64,000 nucleotides of DNA, taken from Boswellia sacra (lineage: Eukaryota > Streptophyta > Magnoliopsida > Sapindales > Burseraceae). The position numbers and the translations under genes were made by a program. Below the pieces are notes generated by a model. That model did not search any database, had not been told where the DNA came from, and was given only the letters and a program-made list of their open reading frames with translations. Numbering within the stretch: position 1 is the stretch's first letter; each line of letters opens with the position of its first letter. Of the stretch, positions 11,065 through 22,925 are shown in pieces. Location of the stretch: positions 1 to 64,000 of the forward strand of contig SNVD02012892.1 in assembly GCA_013180625.2 (NCBI GenBank), read 5' to 3'.

Positions 11065-12610
11065 ACAACTATCATAAGAACTCCTCAAGAAACGTTACCT
11101 ACAATGAATGTATTAAACCGAAGATACCGCTGCCTAGGACTTTGCTTCAAACCATACAATGATTTTTTCAACAAGCAAACATAGTGTTCTTTACTTGGAA
11201 TTTCAAATCCCTCAGGTTGGCTCATGTAGATCTTCTCTTCTAACACACCATGCAAGAACGCAATTTTGACATCCATCAGCTCAAATTCAAGATCAAAACA
11301 TGCCACAAGTGATAGAAGAACCATGATCGATGTATTTCACCACCGTAGAAAAGATCTCATTGTAATTAATCCCCTCATGTTGTATAAAACCCTTAGCCAC
11401 TAGCCTAGCTTTGTATCTAGGCTTCTCACCTAACAATCCTTCCTTGCATTTGTATATCCATTTACAACCAACAATCTTGTGCTTTTCAGACTTCTCTACA
11501 ATCTCTCATGTTTATTATTCTTCTTCGAAGAATTAATTTCCTTTAACATTGCCTCTTTCCACTGGATGGACTCATCAAAACTCACGACCTTAAGGTATGT
11601 AAGTGGCTCATTCTCATCAATCACATCAGTTGTATTTGAAGTATAAGCCACTAAGTCAGAGTACCATACCTTTTTGGAGGTCTAATCTGCTTCCTCTCTC
11701 TGTCCCTTACTAGTCTATAATCTAGCTGTGGTGGTTGTTACTGCTCAGCCCTAGGTGCATCCTCAATGACTTGCTAACAAATAACGCTTATAGGCTTCAC
11801 CTCAAAACCAATAGTTTACAACTTTAAACCAGTCACCTCTGATTTATCTGTCGTATAAACTCTATCATGCTGCGCAATTAATCCCAGAATTTTATCTTTA
11901 TTAAAGATGACATCTCTGCTAATGATTGGTTTTGACACTCCCTGAGCCGTGTACCACAATCTATAGCCTTTTTTACCTTTGGGTTAGCCAACAAAGATAT
12001 ATTTCAATGCTCTAGGATCTAACTTCTCATCATTCACGCGTGCATATGTTGTATAGTCAAACACGCTTAAGTTGTAATAGCTCACTGGTCTACGACACCA
12101 CACCTCCTTAGGTGTTTTAAAATCAATAGTTGTAGAAGGACTTCTATTAACTAAATAAGTTGTCGTACTCACAGCTTCTGCTCAGAACTCTTTTTTCAGT
12201 CCTGTATTAGAGAGCATGCACCTGACTCTCTCCACCAAAGTCCTATTCATTCTCTCAGCTAAGCCATTTTGTTAGAGGGTTTGCCTAACTGTTTTATGCC
12301 TCATAATCCCAGAATCTTTACAATAAGGATCAAACTCACGACTACAAAACTTAAGCCCCTTATCTTTCCTAAGTTTCTTTACCCTTTTACCAGTCTGAGT
12401 TTCTACAAGCTTTTTCCATTATCTAAATTTTTCAAAAGCTTCATTCTTATGTTTCAACAAAGATTTTGTCATATACAAAGATTCGAGTTTTAGCCAAACT
12501 TTTGTTGCAGTATCCTCTCCATCAATTTGTCACAGAACGTTATCTACCAGGTAAAGTATAAGAGTGCTATAAGCTATCTCCATGATCTCATATTTCTCCT
12601 CCTCAGGAAT
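11065..12610 (-). mobile_element. Internally deleted Ty1-copia fragment (gag joined to integrase and RT)
   Basis: Reading on the minus strand there is a gag segment (EEEKYEIMEIAYSTL..., then ATKVWLKLESLYMTKSL, about 12610-12440). Integrase follows directly (KVKKLR...GLKFC, QNGLAERMNRTLVERVRCML, VSTTTYLVNRSPST, about 12400-11985). Reverse transcriptase comes last (ELMDVKIAFLHGVLEEKIYMSQPEGFEI, SLYGLKQSPRQRYLRF, 11280-11085). The zinc knuckle and protease between gag and integrase are missing. Stops and frameshifts are frequent and no LTR is visible. The motifs are those of the Tork/Tnt1 branch of copia elements. The fragment abuts copy B of the acidic-tail family near 12.69 kb. Confidence 0.75.
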
Positions 12611-12800
12611 GTCCCTTGCGCAGGAGCACAAGCTTTCTACTTGGAGCTGGAGCGTCCTACCCTCGTTATTGTACCGTAGCACAATAAATCTTGCACAAGA
12701 GCGCCAATGTTGTGCAGGAGTGCAACTCACCTTGCACAAGAGTGCAACATTTTTGCCAATGTTGCACAGAAGCACAACATTTCTTGCACATGAGCACTAG
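12530..12800. repeat. Quasi-repeats of TGCxCAAxA / CTCxTGC words
   Basis: The end of copy B and its flank contain a run of variants such as ttgcacaagagcgccaatg, ttgtgcaggagtgcaactc and ttgcacaagagtgcaac at irregular 25-35 bp spacing. Part of it is duplicated at 6360-6467. No function is apparent. Confidence 0.5.
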
Positions 12801-14465
12801 CACCCAAGTCTAACTCTAAATTTACTACGATTTGAGAGTTAACACTAAAAAATAGATTTAAATAGTTAAACATAATAGTGTTAGTAATAAAAAAGCCACA
12901 ACCAACTACTTTAAAATATGAACAATCGCAACCTCTGTCTTTAATATAATCTTCACCCTTGTCTTTAGATGAATCTTTTTCTTCTCTGCCATCATCTTCT
13001 TCTTCTACTTCTCCCTGATCCTTGTCCTCGGACAAATCTTCTTCTTCTTCATCTTCATCTTCATCTTCAAATTGCCAGTTGTAGTCTAAATTTGAACAGA
13101 TTAATGCTAAACAATAAAATATTCCATACGTTTTCATCTTAAGTATGCATAGCGAGACTCCTTCATGAGTGATTATAATAGTAGAAGCTAGGTAAGGGAG
13201 AATAGCCATAAAATAGAACAAGGCAACGTAATGCCATAATTTTTCGGAAGGTTTACGAGCCCTTTGCAGAAAATTTGAATTGTATAGACTAAGTTTATTC
13301 AATTAGTCCCTAATTAACTCAAAATGAAATAATAATCAACTGTTACGGAAAAAAAAAACGTATGTACTTCGGCGTTGGTAGGCTTTTCAACAGTTGATAC
13401 TTTTGATTTGAGCTCCTGAAATTATATTAAAAGAACTAAATAATTAATCTAATAGGGATCTATTGGGATTGTAGCATCGTTAGGGTTCTTGAAATACTTA
13501 TTGAATTGTATCGAACACTTTCAGAGATCTTACTTACACAAACCCTAAAAGGGTTTTAGACTTTGCATGGATACCAAAAGATACATAAATATACGGTAGT
13601 CTTAACGTGTATCCTAAGGGCACATGTTAAGCCATTGAAGATTATGTAAATTTACTTGAAATTTGTGCATTAAACTTTTGAAAGTACATGCTCGCAGGAC
13701 ACATATTAAGACTACCCATAAATATATCCAAGAATTAAAAGATTTAATTGATTAGTTTATGATAAAATTTTTAGGAAAAAATTAATATATTACCTTCAGC
13801 CTATGTTGCATTTGCCTTTCAATGAATCCTTCCATGATTGAGTAGGCGTCTTTTGCGATGAAAATCATGAAAAGCAGAAAAGTTGCAGCAAATAGATTCT
13901 TCCCAATTGGAAGATAAGTGGGCTTATTATCAAAGATGGAGAGCAAGACTTCCGCGATTGGGACGGATGTAGTCAAAGCAAGGAAAATTTTATACTGCAG
14001 AGGAGATATCAGTTAAAAAATAATATATATATATAATTAAGGGAATTATATTTTTTTTTCTCTTTGAAAAAAAATGAAAGTAGTTTTAATTAGTGTAAGA
14101 ATTACCCCAAAAAGTATATTCTTCTTCTTGGAAAGAAGAAAGAGTGAACGCCTTTTTAACGTGGCTTGAGAATGCTTCAACGTCCTAGCCTGATCGTCTA
14201 ATCTAGCTTGATCTTCTTCGAAATAATTTATGGAATGGAATTGCAGAGGAAACTAAAGAGATGATTTGAGAATGATACTTTAATTTCTTAGTTTAATGAA
14301 TCAGGACACACACTGGACATTAATTTATTGGTGAGTTTGGACAGAAACTAACTCTGACACAAACTCTCATTTATTAATTATTAAATTAAACCAAGTAGAA
14401 ATAGAAATCCTTAAACAACGTAACAATTTCTTCCTATTAGTTAATTTAATTTAATTCTTGTTTTG
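12690..14465 (-). repeat. Duplicated segment shared with 5215-7570
   Basis: This 1.8-kb block holds copy B with its promoter, introns and 3' part. Homology to the inverted duplication runs from about 14465 (the ttagaaatcaaaacaag phrase on the minus strand) to about 12690 (gcgctcttgtgcaagattt). Differences are a few per cent at most by eye. Because B lies in line with copies C, D and E, it is probably the source and the 5-7.6 kb block the derivative. Confidence 0.8.
12727..14231 (-). pseudogene. Acidic-tail membrane protein family, copy B
   Basis: Exon 1 is 14106-14231 (42 codons), exon 2 is 13794-13994 (67 codons, donor AAG|GT), and exon 3 is about 12727-13263. All three are open in the expected frames. 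The protein would have a charged N-terminus and two hydrophobic segments in exon 2. Exon 3 adds LWHYVALFYFMAILPYLASTIIITHE, a second hydrophobic segment, and a long Asp/Glu/Lys-rich stretch (EDEDEDEEEEDLSEDKDQGEVEEEDD...). Two lesions are visible. The start codon position is ATA, and the exon 3 acceptor reads ctgcaa where copy D has ctgcag. An AG two bases downstream could be used but would shift the frame. It is the least damaged long copy, and function is unknown. Confidence 0.65.
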
Positions 14466-15449
14466 ATTTCTAATAACGAAAAGATTATCGGAAAGTATGA
14501 ACGTTTTTATGAATAAGATAGATTTATTGAAACATAATCATTAGATTTATTATCACTATTGGTTAATTTTACAAATTACCCGATCATTATCATTCATTAT
14601 TTTTTTATTAAAAAATTAAAAAAACTACTTTGTGGGTTGATATCCCTTTGATTTTCTTTAATGTGCTAGGCAAAGCATAGGAAGAAACTCTCATAAATTT
14701 TTGCGTAATCATGTCTTATAAAAAATTCACATATCAATCTATTAAATATGATTGTGTAAATGTAACGTTTTATTATTTTGACTTGGAACAAATAGATGGC
14801 AATGGTAACCATGGGTTGTTGAAGCGGAAGCTTCAGAGGCCTGTGAAGGGGCTAAAGGCGGTTGCCGTTGGGATTGTTTCGGATATTAGTCAAGAGATGT
14901 CTGTGAGAAGGCTTGGATTAACGGTTGTCAGGATCAAGTCTGCTTTGCCATCTTTTGTTATGATAAGAATTAAATGTTTTTGGACCAAAAGTGATTGGAA
15001 ATTAGATTATCAATGGAATCATTCACAATTAAAATGGGAATAATAAGTGATCATCTCATCATCATCATCCATGAATAATCTGCATGTTTCTAGCTTCTTA
15101 TTTCTAGTCATTGATTGAAATTTGGATTTTATCTCAAATTAGAGTTGCTGTAGATAACTTACATATATATATTTCCTCGATCCGTTAAGATTGCTTTATT
15201 TAGAAGGATATTTCATCATCTCTTTTAACGATCGTGGGTTAAATTATGGTAAATCCTTCACTTGTGAGCTTCCAAACCCATAAACTATAAATATATAAGA
15301 AATGATTGCTAATCAATAATAATTGATTCGAGCATTTACTGGTAAAAATTTAAATCGGATAGCTAGAGAATTGTTTCACCTAAGCTAGCTAGTAATTAAA
15401 AAAAATTAATAAACGACATAATCATGTCAATTACAATGTCAAAAAAAAA
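14466..15449. other. Non-coding stretch between copies B and C
   Basis: No supported gene. A 110-codon open frame at 14711-15043 has no recognisable domain, no splice-site support and AT-rich codon use, so I treat it as chance. Confidence 0.4.
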
Positions 15450-16069
15450 AAAAAAGAGGGAAACTGTATCAGAAAGTTTTTGCCATCCAGTTACCATCTT
15501 TGTCATCAATATAATCTTCATCCTCGTCTTTGGACCAATCATCATCATCATCTTCTTCTATATCTTCTTTCTTTACAATGTTCATAATTTTCGAAATAGC
15601 GCAACTTCAAATAAAATGGTACATAAAAACCTCCATGTACTAGCAGCACAAGTATTTATTGCAGAACTTCTTCCTGAGTTATAATAATAGCAGAAGCTAG
15701 GTAAGGAAGAACTGCCAAAACAGAAGGCGACATTTTGCCTTAAATTGCCCCAAGGTTTACGGGTACACTGATGAAAAATACAAAATAAAAAATTGTAGAA
15801 TTAGTTTGGTTAGTCATCTAATCATTTAACTCAAAATCAAAATTATTCATTATCATCAACTCTTTCGAAAAAAAATACGTTGGCAGGTTTTCATCACCAT
15901 AACAAGTCTTACCTCAAACACAAATTGAATTCTTTCCTCCACAGCAGATAACGCGTGCTGACAATGCTCCCATTAGTATTGTCAGGGAAATTACTTCAAA
16001 TAGACCCCAAAGTATATCGAATGCATCATAGTTCATAAGTAGCCATAAATTGGTGTAGACTTCATCAAT
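15450..16069 (-). pseudogene. Acidic-tail membrane protein family, copy C
   Basis: Exon 2 is recognisable at 15913-16069 (acceptor tgacag, donor GAG|GTAAG). It reads DEVYTNLWLLMNYDAFDILWGLFEVISLTILMGAL, then shifts frame before an EERIQFVFE segment that aligns with the exon 2 end of the other copies. Exon 3 begins at 15767 (cag|TGTACC) with CTRKPWGNLRQNVAF. It loses two bases relative to copy B, then continues as VLPYLASAIIITQEEV with a stop soon after, and ends in an acidic stretch (EEDDDDDWSKDEDEDYIDDKDG) in another frame. No exon 1 was found. This copy cannot be functional. Confidence 0.6.
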
Positions 16070-16104
16070 CTGTCAGAGGAAAAGCATAGATGGAAGAAGT
16101 CACT

Positions 16105-16285
16105 AAGGATGTCAAATGGATGATATAATTAAGTTAATGATTTGAAATTATTGTTAATATAGATATAAAATTATGTTTTATATCTATAGTGCTACTATAG
16201 GGTTTGTTTCGTATTATATTTATTTAATACATTTTTATTTTACATTATATTTTATTTAATACTATGATGCATTTGACATAACGTA
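16105..16285. repeat. hAT MITE-like repeat, inverted relative of 21412-21629
   Basis: The stretch aaggatgtcaaatgg...ttaatgatttgaaattatt...ataaaattatgttttatatc... matches the reverse complement of the element at 21412-21629 over about 150 bp. It probably derives from the same small hAT-type MITE family. The target duplication is not clear here. Confidence 0.5.
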
Positions 16286-16289
16286 GACT

Positions 16290-19200
16290 CCCAAGTGGAC
16301 ACTACCACATAGAATATCACTTGTCCAAGGTCTTGATCTAAACAAAAATGAATCCCCAAACCAACGAACTAGTCTATCTCTCACCCAACTAGGTAAGCGA
16401 TCTGCCACCCAATAACCTACTTTGTGACCTGAATGTATTTGTTTTGCCCATTCTATTATTTTTGTTATAGTATATGGTGGCTTAAATGTTAAAAAAGTGA
16501 CAACAGTATTTATGGAAGCTCAACCAATTTTGGGTGGGATTATCGATAGGTTGGAGAAGAAGTTGGGGCGATTGAAGTTACCGAACACAGATAGGTTGTA
16601 TAGAAGACATGTCTACCAAAAGCTTTCTCCCTACAAGGAAAACCTATTATACAGCAAAGTGGAATAAATGTAGTCAAGTTAGAAGCAAAATGTGAAACAT
16701 AATGGAGAACAAGGCTGATACTGTAGAACTTAAAAATTAAGTCCATAAAATGTAAGTTTCATTATCATCGTTTAATACATCAAGCCAAGGAGAAAGCACA
16801 TCTTGCACATATTTAAATAGTATGCATTAGGAGTACACTCATCTTTCATTGTTAGAACTTTTATAGTCAAATAAAAAAAATTTACATTAAATAAGCATAT
16901 CAAGACTCATGCCTTTGGCCGACTATGGGAGATCAGTAGGAGCATACCTACAGGTAAGTATAAAAATACTAATATGGATATATTTAATGCTTGCTTTGAG
17001 GAATGAAATAAAAGATACCTACAGAGGTAGTCTCTAAGATAAAGAGTAGTTCCAATGACCAAAATTCCCACCCACAACAAAATGAAAATCACGAAGTAGA
17101 TTGCGAGATTAAAAAAACAACATGTAGCTTTCTTGAAAAGAGAGTACTCTCAAATTTTATTTAATGATAAAAAGTTGAATGACAGTCCTCGTGTTCAACT
17201 CCCTTCATATAGAACAAAATAAAAAGATTCAAATACCTCTAAAAGTATTAAATATTATTTCCTAGCACCCAATGATATTATAATAATAAAATAACCCACA
17301 AATAAAGTAGCACAAATATAACCCAAATGTAGCGCAAAAATAGTACAAAAATAAATAAGCAAAAAGTAAGACTAAACAAGTTTAACCCGTGAAAACCATG
17401 CTACATCAGAAAAGCTTAAAATCTTTAATCTCAATTGATGTTCTTGTTGGCGTGATGCAATCACCAGCCATTATTCCCTTTAAGGTTTTAGAATTTCCTA
17501 GTGTAAGGGAAGAGTGAATGTAACTTGTGCAACTCAATCCAGAAGTAATGCTAGACCAAGCAAGCAGAGGTGTTATCTCACCAAGCACAATTATTTTTTC
17601 CACAAGAAACAGATATAGGAGACTAGTTTGACGAACACAAATTTCTTACAAGAAAAATTATTAACATATTGATTATAATAAGGCATGCACTCAAGGAAAA
17701 AAAGAGATATCTGAAAGTATTACCCTGCCACACTCATATTTGTTGTGAAATAGAGTAGAAATGAATGTGAAAACCAATGAAGTGATGCAGTATAACTGAA
17801 AAATATTACTCATATTCTTGTTACAAATAGAAATCATTTTGTTAGACATCCAAGGAAGAAGGAAGCAAATCTTGCCAATATAAAAACCGTCTATATTTGG
17901 GAGTAGCTACAATCAGAAAGTTTGTTTGTTTTTGGCATTGTAAAGAAAAAACACTCACCCTCCGATTGATAGAACTTATAAGGACTAGATTGAAGTTGAA
18001 AAAATGCAGCAAAATAACTAAATAAGCACCAGTTTTTCTAATAAGCACTAGTTTTTCTAATTGTATAATAGATTGATTGCATTATGAAGTGCAGTAAGGA
18101 TGAATATTGAGGATGCTAACAAGCATATCCATGTGTTCTCCTCAGTTTGCATTTCCCTTATGCAGAACTTGGCACATGATTATGAACATGCCTATATAAG
18201 AATATTAAGAGAAATAAGTGCGAGTTATACGTACTAAAACAATCCCAAAGAGAACATCTAGTTGCTATAACAAGCATGCTTGATTTCACTACTCATGACC
18301 TTCCTCCATTGCAGTTTTTTTATATACATTTAGGAATATTTTCTAACCATAAGACAGAATAGGAAAAGTGGACTCTTTTTGCAACATCTTTAGTGATATC
18401 AACCTTGTTACGACTTAAACACCCTAATTCATTTTAATCCAAGAGCAATTATAAGAATGCAAAGAAATTAAAGCACAAAACAAACCAAATTTATACAAGT
18501 TCGCCTTAATGTGAGACTACATCAGTCGCTGTAGAAATTCACTATGACGGTAAAAAAGTTTTGCAAGGTCATCAATCACACTCACGATCTCTCTGTGTTT
18601 ACAAAATCTCTCACAACATACCAATACACTTTGACAGCTCTTTAAAACATAATGATATCGAGGATAATCAAAGTTACAAATAAGCCCTCACGCACTAGTG
18701 TCGCAGATCAGATTGTGTAGCACCATGGCTCTATGACCACAACAACTAGCGTTGCAGCATCAGAGCAGCGTTGTGGCCTTATACTCTCTGTCTCACGTTG
18801 AGTGTTCCTAGCACTGCAGCGCTTAAAGACAAAGGCTAGGGCACATGATGCTTCAGCATAGGGCATTAAGCATGAGGCATTGATTAGGCTCCACAACTTA
18901 ACACACCTCATCCAGAACAAAGGGTCTTATTCCTTTCACTTGGATTTTGGTAGAGGTAGACCAAGAAAGTGATGTGATAGGGTCTAGTTAAAAGTAACCA
19001 CTTTGACTTTTAGCTCATATCTAGTGTTAGTATCACTGAAGCAATCGCCAAATATTAATTTCATCTAGCGATTTCTTCCTATTTGGTATATGATCTATGA
19101 TTCAGGAAAACACAAAATAATCAAAACCTTTGCCAAGCCAAAGCATAGATGGGAACGCTAATTTGAAATCAATAAAGGAAGTTGAATGATTAGACATTTA

Positions 19201-20159
19201 ATTAAAAATTCCACTAGTACCCCAGGGAGGGCAGAATGGAAAGTCAAAGTACGAGATATGCTTACAACTGCAAGAAAAAAAGTTTCATTCAAATGAAAAG
19301 ATAATTCTTACTAAGAAAATCTGCGTCATTTAGTTTCAATCAGTTAAAATCTTAGTTTTCTAGCAATAATTGGATACAAAAGCACAAAATTAATCACAAT
19401 TTCTTTCCTTGTTTCTTAAGAACCAAACACAATCCGAAGAAGTCAAAATCTAAATGTTACCTGACATCAAAAATGGATTTCATGCAAAGGTTGAAAATAT
19501 TAATTAATCAATGAAAGTATGCATTAGGTTTTCCAATTATATTTTCCATTTTCTTTTTCCTTTATTTTCTCATGAACCAAACTTATAATTTCGATAAAAT
19601 AGTTAACGTTTTTTTTCTTTTATTTTCTTTAGCTGTAGTTTTCATTTTCTTTTGATTTCCTGCTTTCTTTTCATTAACCAAACAGAAACATCGAATGTTC
19701 TTCTAAGACAAATATAGATCATCAATTTTCTTTTTCTTTTTCTTTTTCTTTTTCTTTTCTTTTCCTCTATTTTCTTGGTAACTAAACACAACATTTAGTA
19801 AGTAAAAGAAAAATTAAGTTAGCTTACTATTAGTTCAAGTGCAAGTAGACTTTGTTTGCAAGCACAAGAATGAACTCCCTTTCTTTGAACTTAGTGGTGT
19901 TCTCTAACCATTCTTTTGACAGAACGAAGTCGGGATCCTTTAAATAGGGTTTGAAACGCCTTTTGATCAACTTAGTGATTTACTCAAATCAATATATTTC
20001 ATGAATTCTTTCCATTCTTTGTATCTATTCGCAAATAATATGAGAGGAGACGTAATGGTGATCAGAATGAGCATGGTCGCTATGGGAATTAGGCAATGAA
20101 GAGTCATGGTATCTGAGTGAATGCAACGGGGAGGGAAAATAGATTCCGCTGTAAGCTTT
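16290..20159. other. Gene-poor AT-rich stretch
   Basis: I find no gene with domain or splice support in these 3.9 kb. The open frames present are short and without recognisable motifs. It contains a (TTTTTC)n simple repeat at about 19725-19766 and several poly-pyrimidine stretches. Confidence 0.4.
19725..19766. repeat. (CTTTTT)n microsatellite
   Basis: About six consecutive units of ttcttt/ctttt with a period of six bases. No other content. Confidence 0.85.
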
Positions 20160-20167
20160 GTTTGAAT

Positions 20168-21301
20168 TAGGGGTGGGCACTTTGAACCGGACCCAATAGT
20201 CTCGAACCGATCCGATCGGGTTGTTTCGGATTTGATCGGATATATTGATTAGGAAACCCGAGATCGGATAAAAAATGTACAACCCGACAATTATCGGGTT
20301 AAATTCAGGTTGTATGAGTAAACCCGATTATGGACCAACCCGATAATATAATATTAAAATAAATAAATTTATACACATGACAGCCTTGCAATGGATAGAT
20401 TCATTTTATTAGCATACACCCACACACATAGAATAAATTGTATATAAACTTTACTAATGGAAGAAGCCCTAGCCGCACCACTAAACACTCCTTTTGCCTT
20501 CCTTGTTTTCTCTCAAATACTCCACCACTCCACCGTAGCTGCAGCTCAGCCAAGTGCACTCATCATCATTCATCCAACCAAGAACAGCCTCCGGTTAGCT
20601 TTGGTTTTAATTACTTATTTTCTATTTTCTTTGCAAAAATATATCACAACATTATTTTAACTTTAAACAAAGACTTTCAGATTTGTTCTCATCTCTTGAG
20701 CTCTCCATTATGCTACCATCTCCTTTCACTTCTCTGAACATTATTCCACCACTCAACAAACCATCAACCTCCACCAGAGATGGCAATGAACGTAGATTTA
20801 GAAGCCCGCAGTCCGACTGGTTGAGTGCAACAGCCAACTGTTAAGAGCAATAGCTAGCAGCTTTGTCACCAACAGCACAATGATGAGCATGTTCTAGTGC
20901 TAAAAAAAAGTCTATTATACTTGAAAAATGTATATTGTTCTTCATTTACTGGAGCACAAAATTGTGATATTGCTTAGGTTAGAAATGGGTTTTTTGGACT
21001 TTCGTTAGTCTCTTGAATTTGAATTAGAGATGATTATGTGAATTAAAGAAAAAAGTGGGAAACCAATTAACCTTGAATTTGAATTAGAGATGGATTATGT
21101 GAATTAAAAAAAAAATTTGGGAAACCCAATTAAGCCGATGTGACCCGAATTCACCCGGACATTATCAGATTACATCAGATATAACGTACAAAATACCCGA
21201 CATTGGGGTACAAAATACCCGACACCGGGTAGTTTTTATAAAACCTAATCAATTATCGGGTTTTTTCGGGTTTAATTAAACCCGATGTTTGCCCACCCTT
21301 A
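20168..21301. mobile_element. Non-autonomous hAT element with perfect 8-bp target duplication
   Basis: The ends are taggggtgggca (20168) and its near-complement tgcccaccctta (ending 21301). The flanks carry a perfect direct repeat gtttgaat at 20160-20167 and 21302-21309. Eight-base duplications and a TAGGGGTGGGCA terminus are typical of a widespread plant hAT group. Inside, repeats of acccgat/atcgggtt occur near both ends, in the subterminal position where hAT transposases bind. No transposase frame is present. A short open frame at 20457-20660 (MEEALAAPLNTPFAFLV...) could be captured host DNA, but I see no domain. Confidence 0.85.
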
Positions 21302-21411
21302 GTTTGAATGTTTGTTTTATTCTTCTTTCTTTTATTATTAATTATTATTTTTTTCTTTTATTTTATATATTGTGCCTTTTTAACTACTTTACAATATTAC
21401 TGTACACTAAC

Positions 21412-21629
21412 TAGAGATGTGAAATGGGTTATATTATTAAATTAGTATATTTTTTTAATAAATTAAAAATAATATTAAATAAGAGTACATCGAATAAATA
21501 TCATACATAACGATCCTTATACATAACGATCCTTATAGTAGCATGATGGATATAAAACATAATTTTATATTTATTTTAATAATAATTTCGTATCATTAAT
21601 TTAATTACATGACTCTTCTGACATCCCTA
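21412..21629. mobile_element. Small hAT-type MITE with 8-bp target duplication
   Basis: The element starts tagagatgtg and ends cacatccc-like (tgacatcccta), giving short imperfect inverted ends. The flanks are acactaac (21404-21411) and acaataac (21630-21637), a 7 of 8 match. The interior is AT-rich and non-coding. A related copy in reverse lies at 16105-16285. Confidence 0.7.
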
Positions 21630-21788
21630 ACAATAACACCTAGTAATGTGGCGCTTGTTGCAGGCGAAAGTCAAATCTCTTTTTCGATGCGTGTAGCTAC
21701 TTTCCAACCATCGGCATATCTGCTCTCGCTTTCTCACACCCCAATTCTAACGTCTGGTCCAATTCACTCTCTAGGATCTTCTCAATGG

Positions 21789-22005
21789 CACCCACAATGA
21801 GTTGGTTCAAGTGGTGAAGCGGGTCAGGATGGAGTTGGTATAGCACCAATGGTGAAGTCTTGGGTTCGAGTCTCTACAATGGCCTCCTCCATGATTTAAG
21901 TGGGAAACCGTGACAGTGGGTTGTGGTTGCGCTAGTCTCCTCCGAGGATTAGTCGTAGTGCGCGTAAGCTGGTCCGGACACCTCGGTTACCAAAAAAAAA
22001 AAAAA
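21789..22005 (+). mobile_element. tRNA-derived SINE with perfect 13-bp target duplication
   Basis: The element contains a pol III A-box-like segment (ttggttcaagtggt, 21802-21815) and a B-box (ggttcgagtc, 21863-21872). It ends in a run of 15 A residues at 21992-22005. The direct repeat atcttctcaatgg occurs at 21776-21788 and again at 22006-22018, overlapping the last A. Size, internal promoter, A-tail and long duplication are diagnostic of a short interspersed element mobilised by LINE machinery. The perfect duplication suggests a fairly recent insertion. Confidence 0.88.
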
Positions 22006-22018
22006 ATCTTCTCAATGG

Positions 22019-22842
22019 GGCATGTTGCTGTTGCGCATGGATTTCCTCAGTATATCATTCCGTACACGTTTTGTCATTATTGGAATTTTCATATTTAACA
22101 TATTTATTTGATTGAACAAATTGATGGCACTTCTAGTTGTAGACTTGTAGTAGTTGCATTAAGGATATGAAATTCTCTGATTTTATTTGACTAACTAAAA
22201 AAAAAAAAAAAAAAAAAACCTCTGCAGAACTGTCTTCAAATTGATTGCTAATTGTTTAGTTGGATTTGTTTTATACAATTAGGAACTCTGAACATGTATC
22301 GAGTTTATCTTGGAATGATAAAAATATTAGACAAGGGAAAGGACTTTATTCATTCTTATAAGGTCCTGCTTGAACCCATTATGTGGGAAAGTGATGCTGC
22401 TGTCTATTTTTGAGAATATTGATTTGTATATAATTGGAGCAAAAGTGTAAATGATAGGAGGGTTATTCCTCTCCATTCTGTGGGTGAAGATGCATAGACT
22501 TGGATGAAGGGGCATATCGAGACACAACATGGGAGCTTTATTGAATCCTAATACTGGAGATTGAGAGAGAAGTGTGTGTACAAATAGAAGCTTTGTCGTT
22601 TGTGGAAAGGTGATAGAGGGAGAGCGAAGTTTACGAAGATTTGATTTGGAGGGTTTGTAGGAGGAGTAGAGCTATGGCCTGGCCATGCGTGGAGTTAAGG
22701 AGTATAGAGTGTGGTGGGTGTCTTTATATATATAATAAATAGAAGTAGCTAACAACTCAAAAAAAGTTAGTTTATGAAACTCAAAAAAAATTATGAAATA
22801 AAGATTTGTCACAATCAAATAGAAGAAATTGAAAATTTTAAT
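22019..22842. other. Non-coding stretch between SINE and tRNA gene
   Basis: No gene seen. It contains a run of about 21 A residues at 22198-22218 without clear retroposon features on its left side. Confidence 0.4.
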
Positions 22843-22925
22843 TGCTGGCTATGGGGTTCGAACCCATGCGCACTTGTGTGCAGAAGATCTTAAGTCTTCC
22901 CCCTTAACCTCTCGTGCAAACCAGC
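22843..22925 (-). tRNA. tRNA-Leu (anticodon UAA)
   Basis: On the minus strand the acceptor arm pairs GCTGGTT (22925-22919) with AGCCAGC (22850-22844), followed by discriminator A at 22843. The anticodon stem-loop is GAAGA-CTTAAGA-TCTTC, which places UAA in the loop. A long variable arm (GCAC...GTGC) marks a class II tRNA as expected for leucine. The T arm is ATGGG-TTCGAAC-CCCAT, with a perfect B-box. The D arm reads TGCACGAGAGGTTAAGG, where plant tRNA-Leu genes usually have TGGCCGAGNGG, so the A-box is off consensus at two positions. A TTTT terminator lies about 10 bases past the 3' end. Transcription may be weak, and the gene may be a decaying copy. Confidence 0.85.

Noticed and set aside
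14711..15043. 110-codon + strand frame as a gene
   Set aside because: No domain, no splice support, and composition like the surrounding AT-rich DNA.
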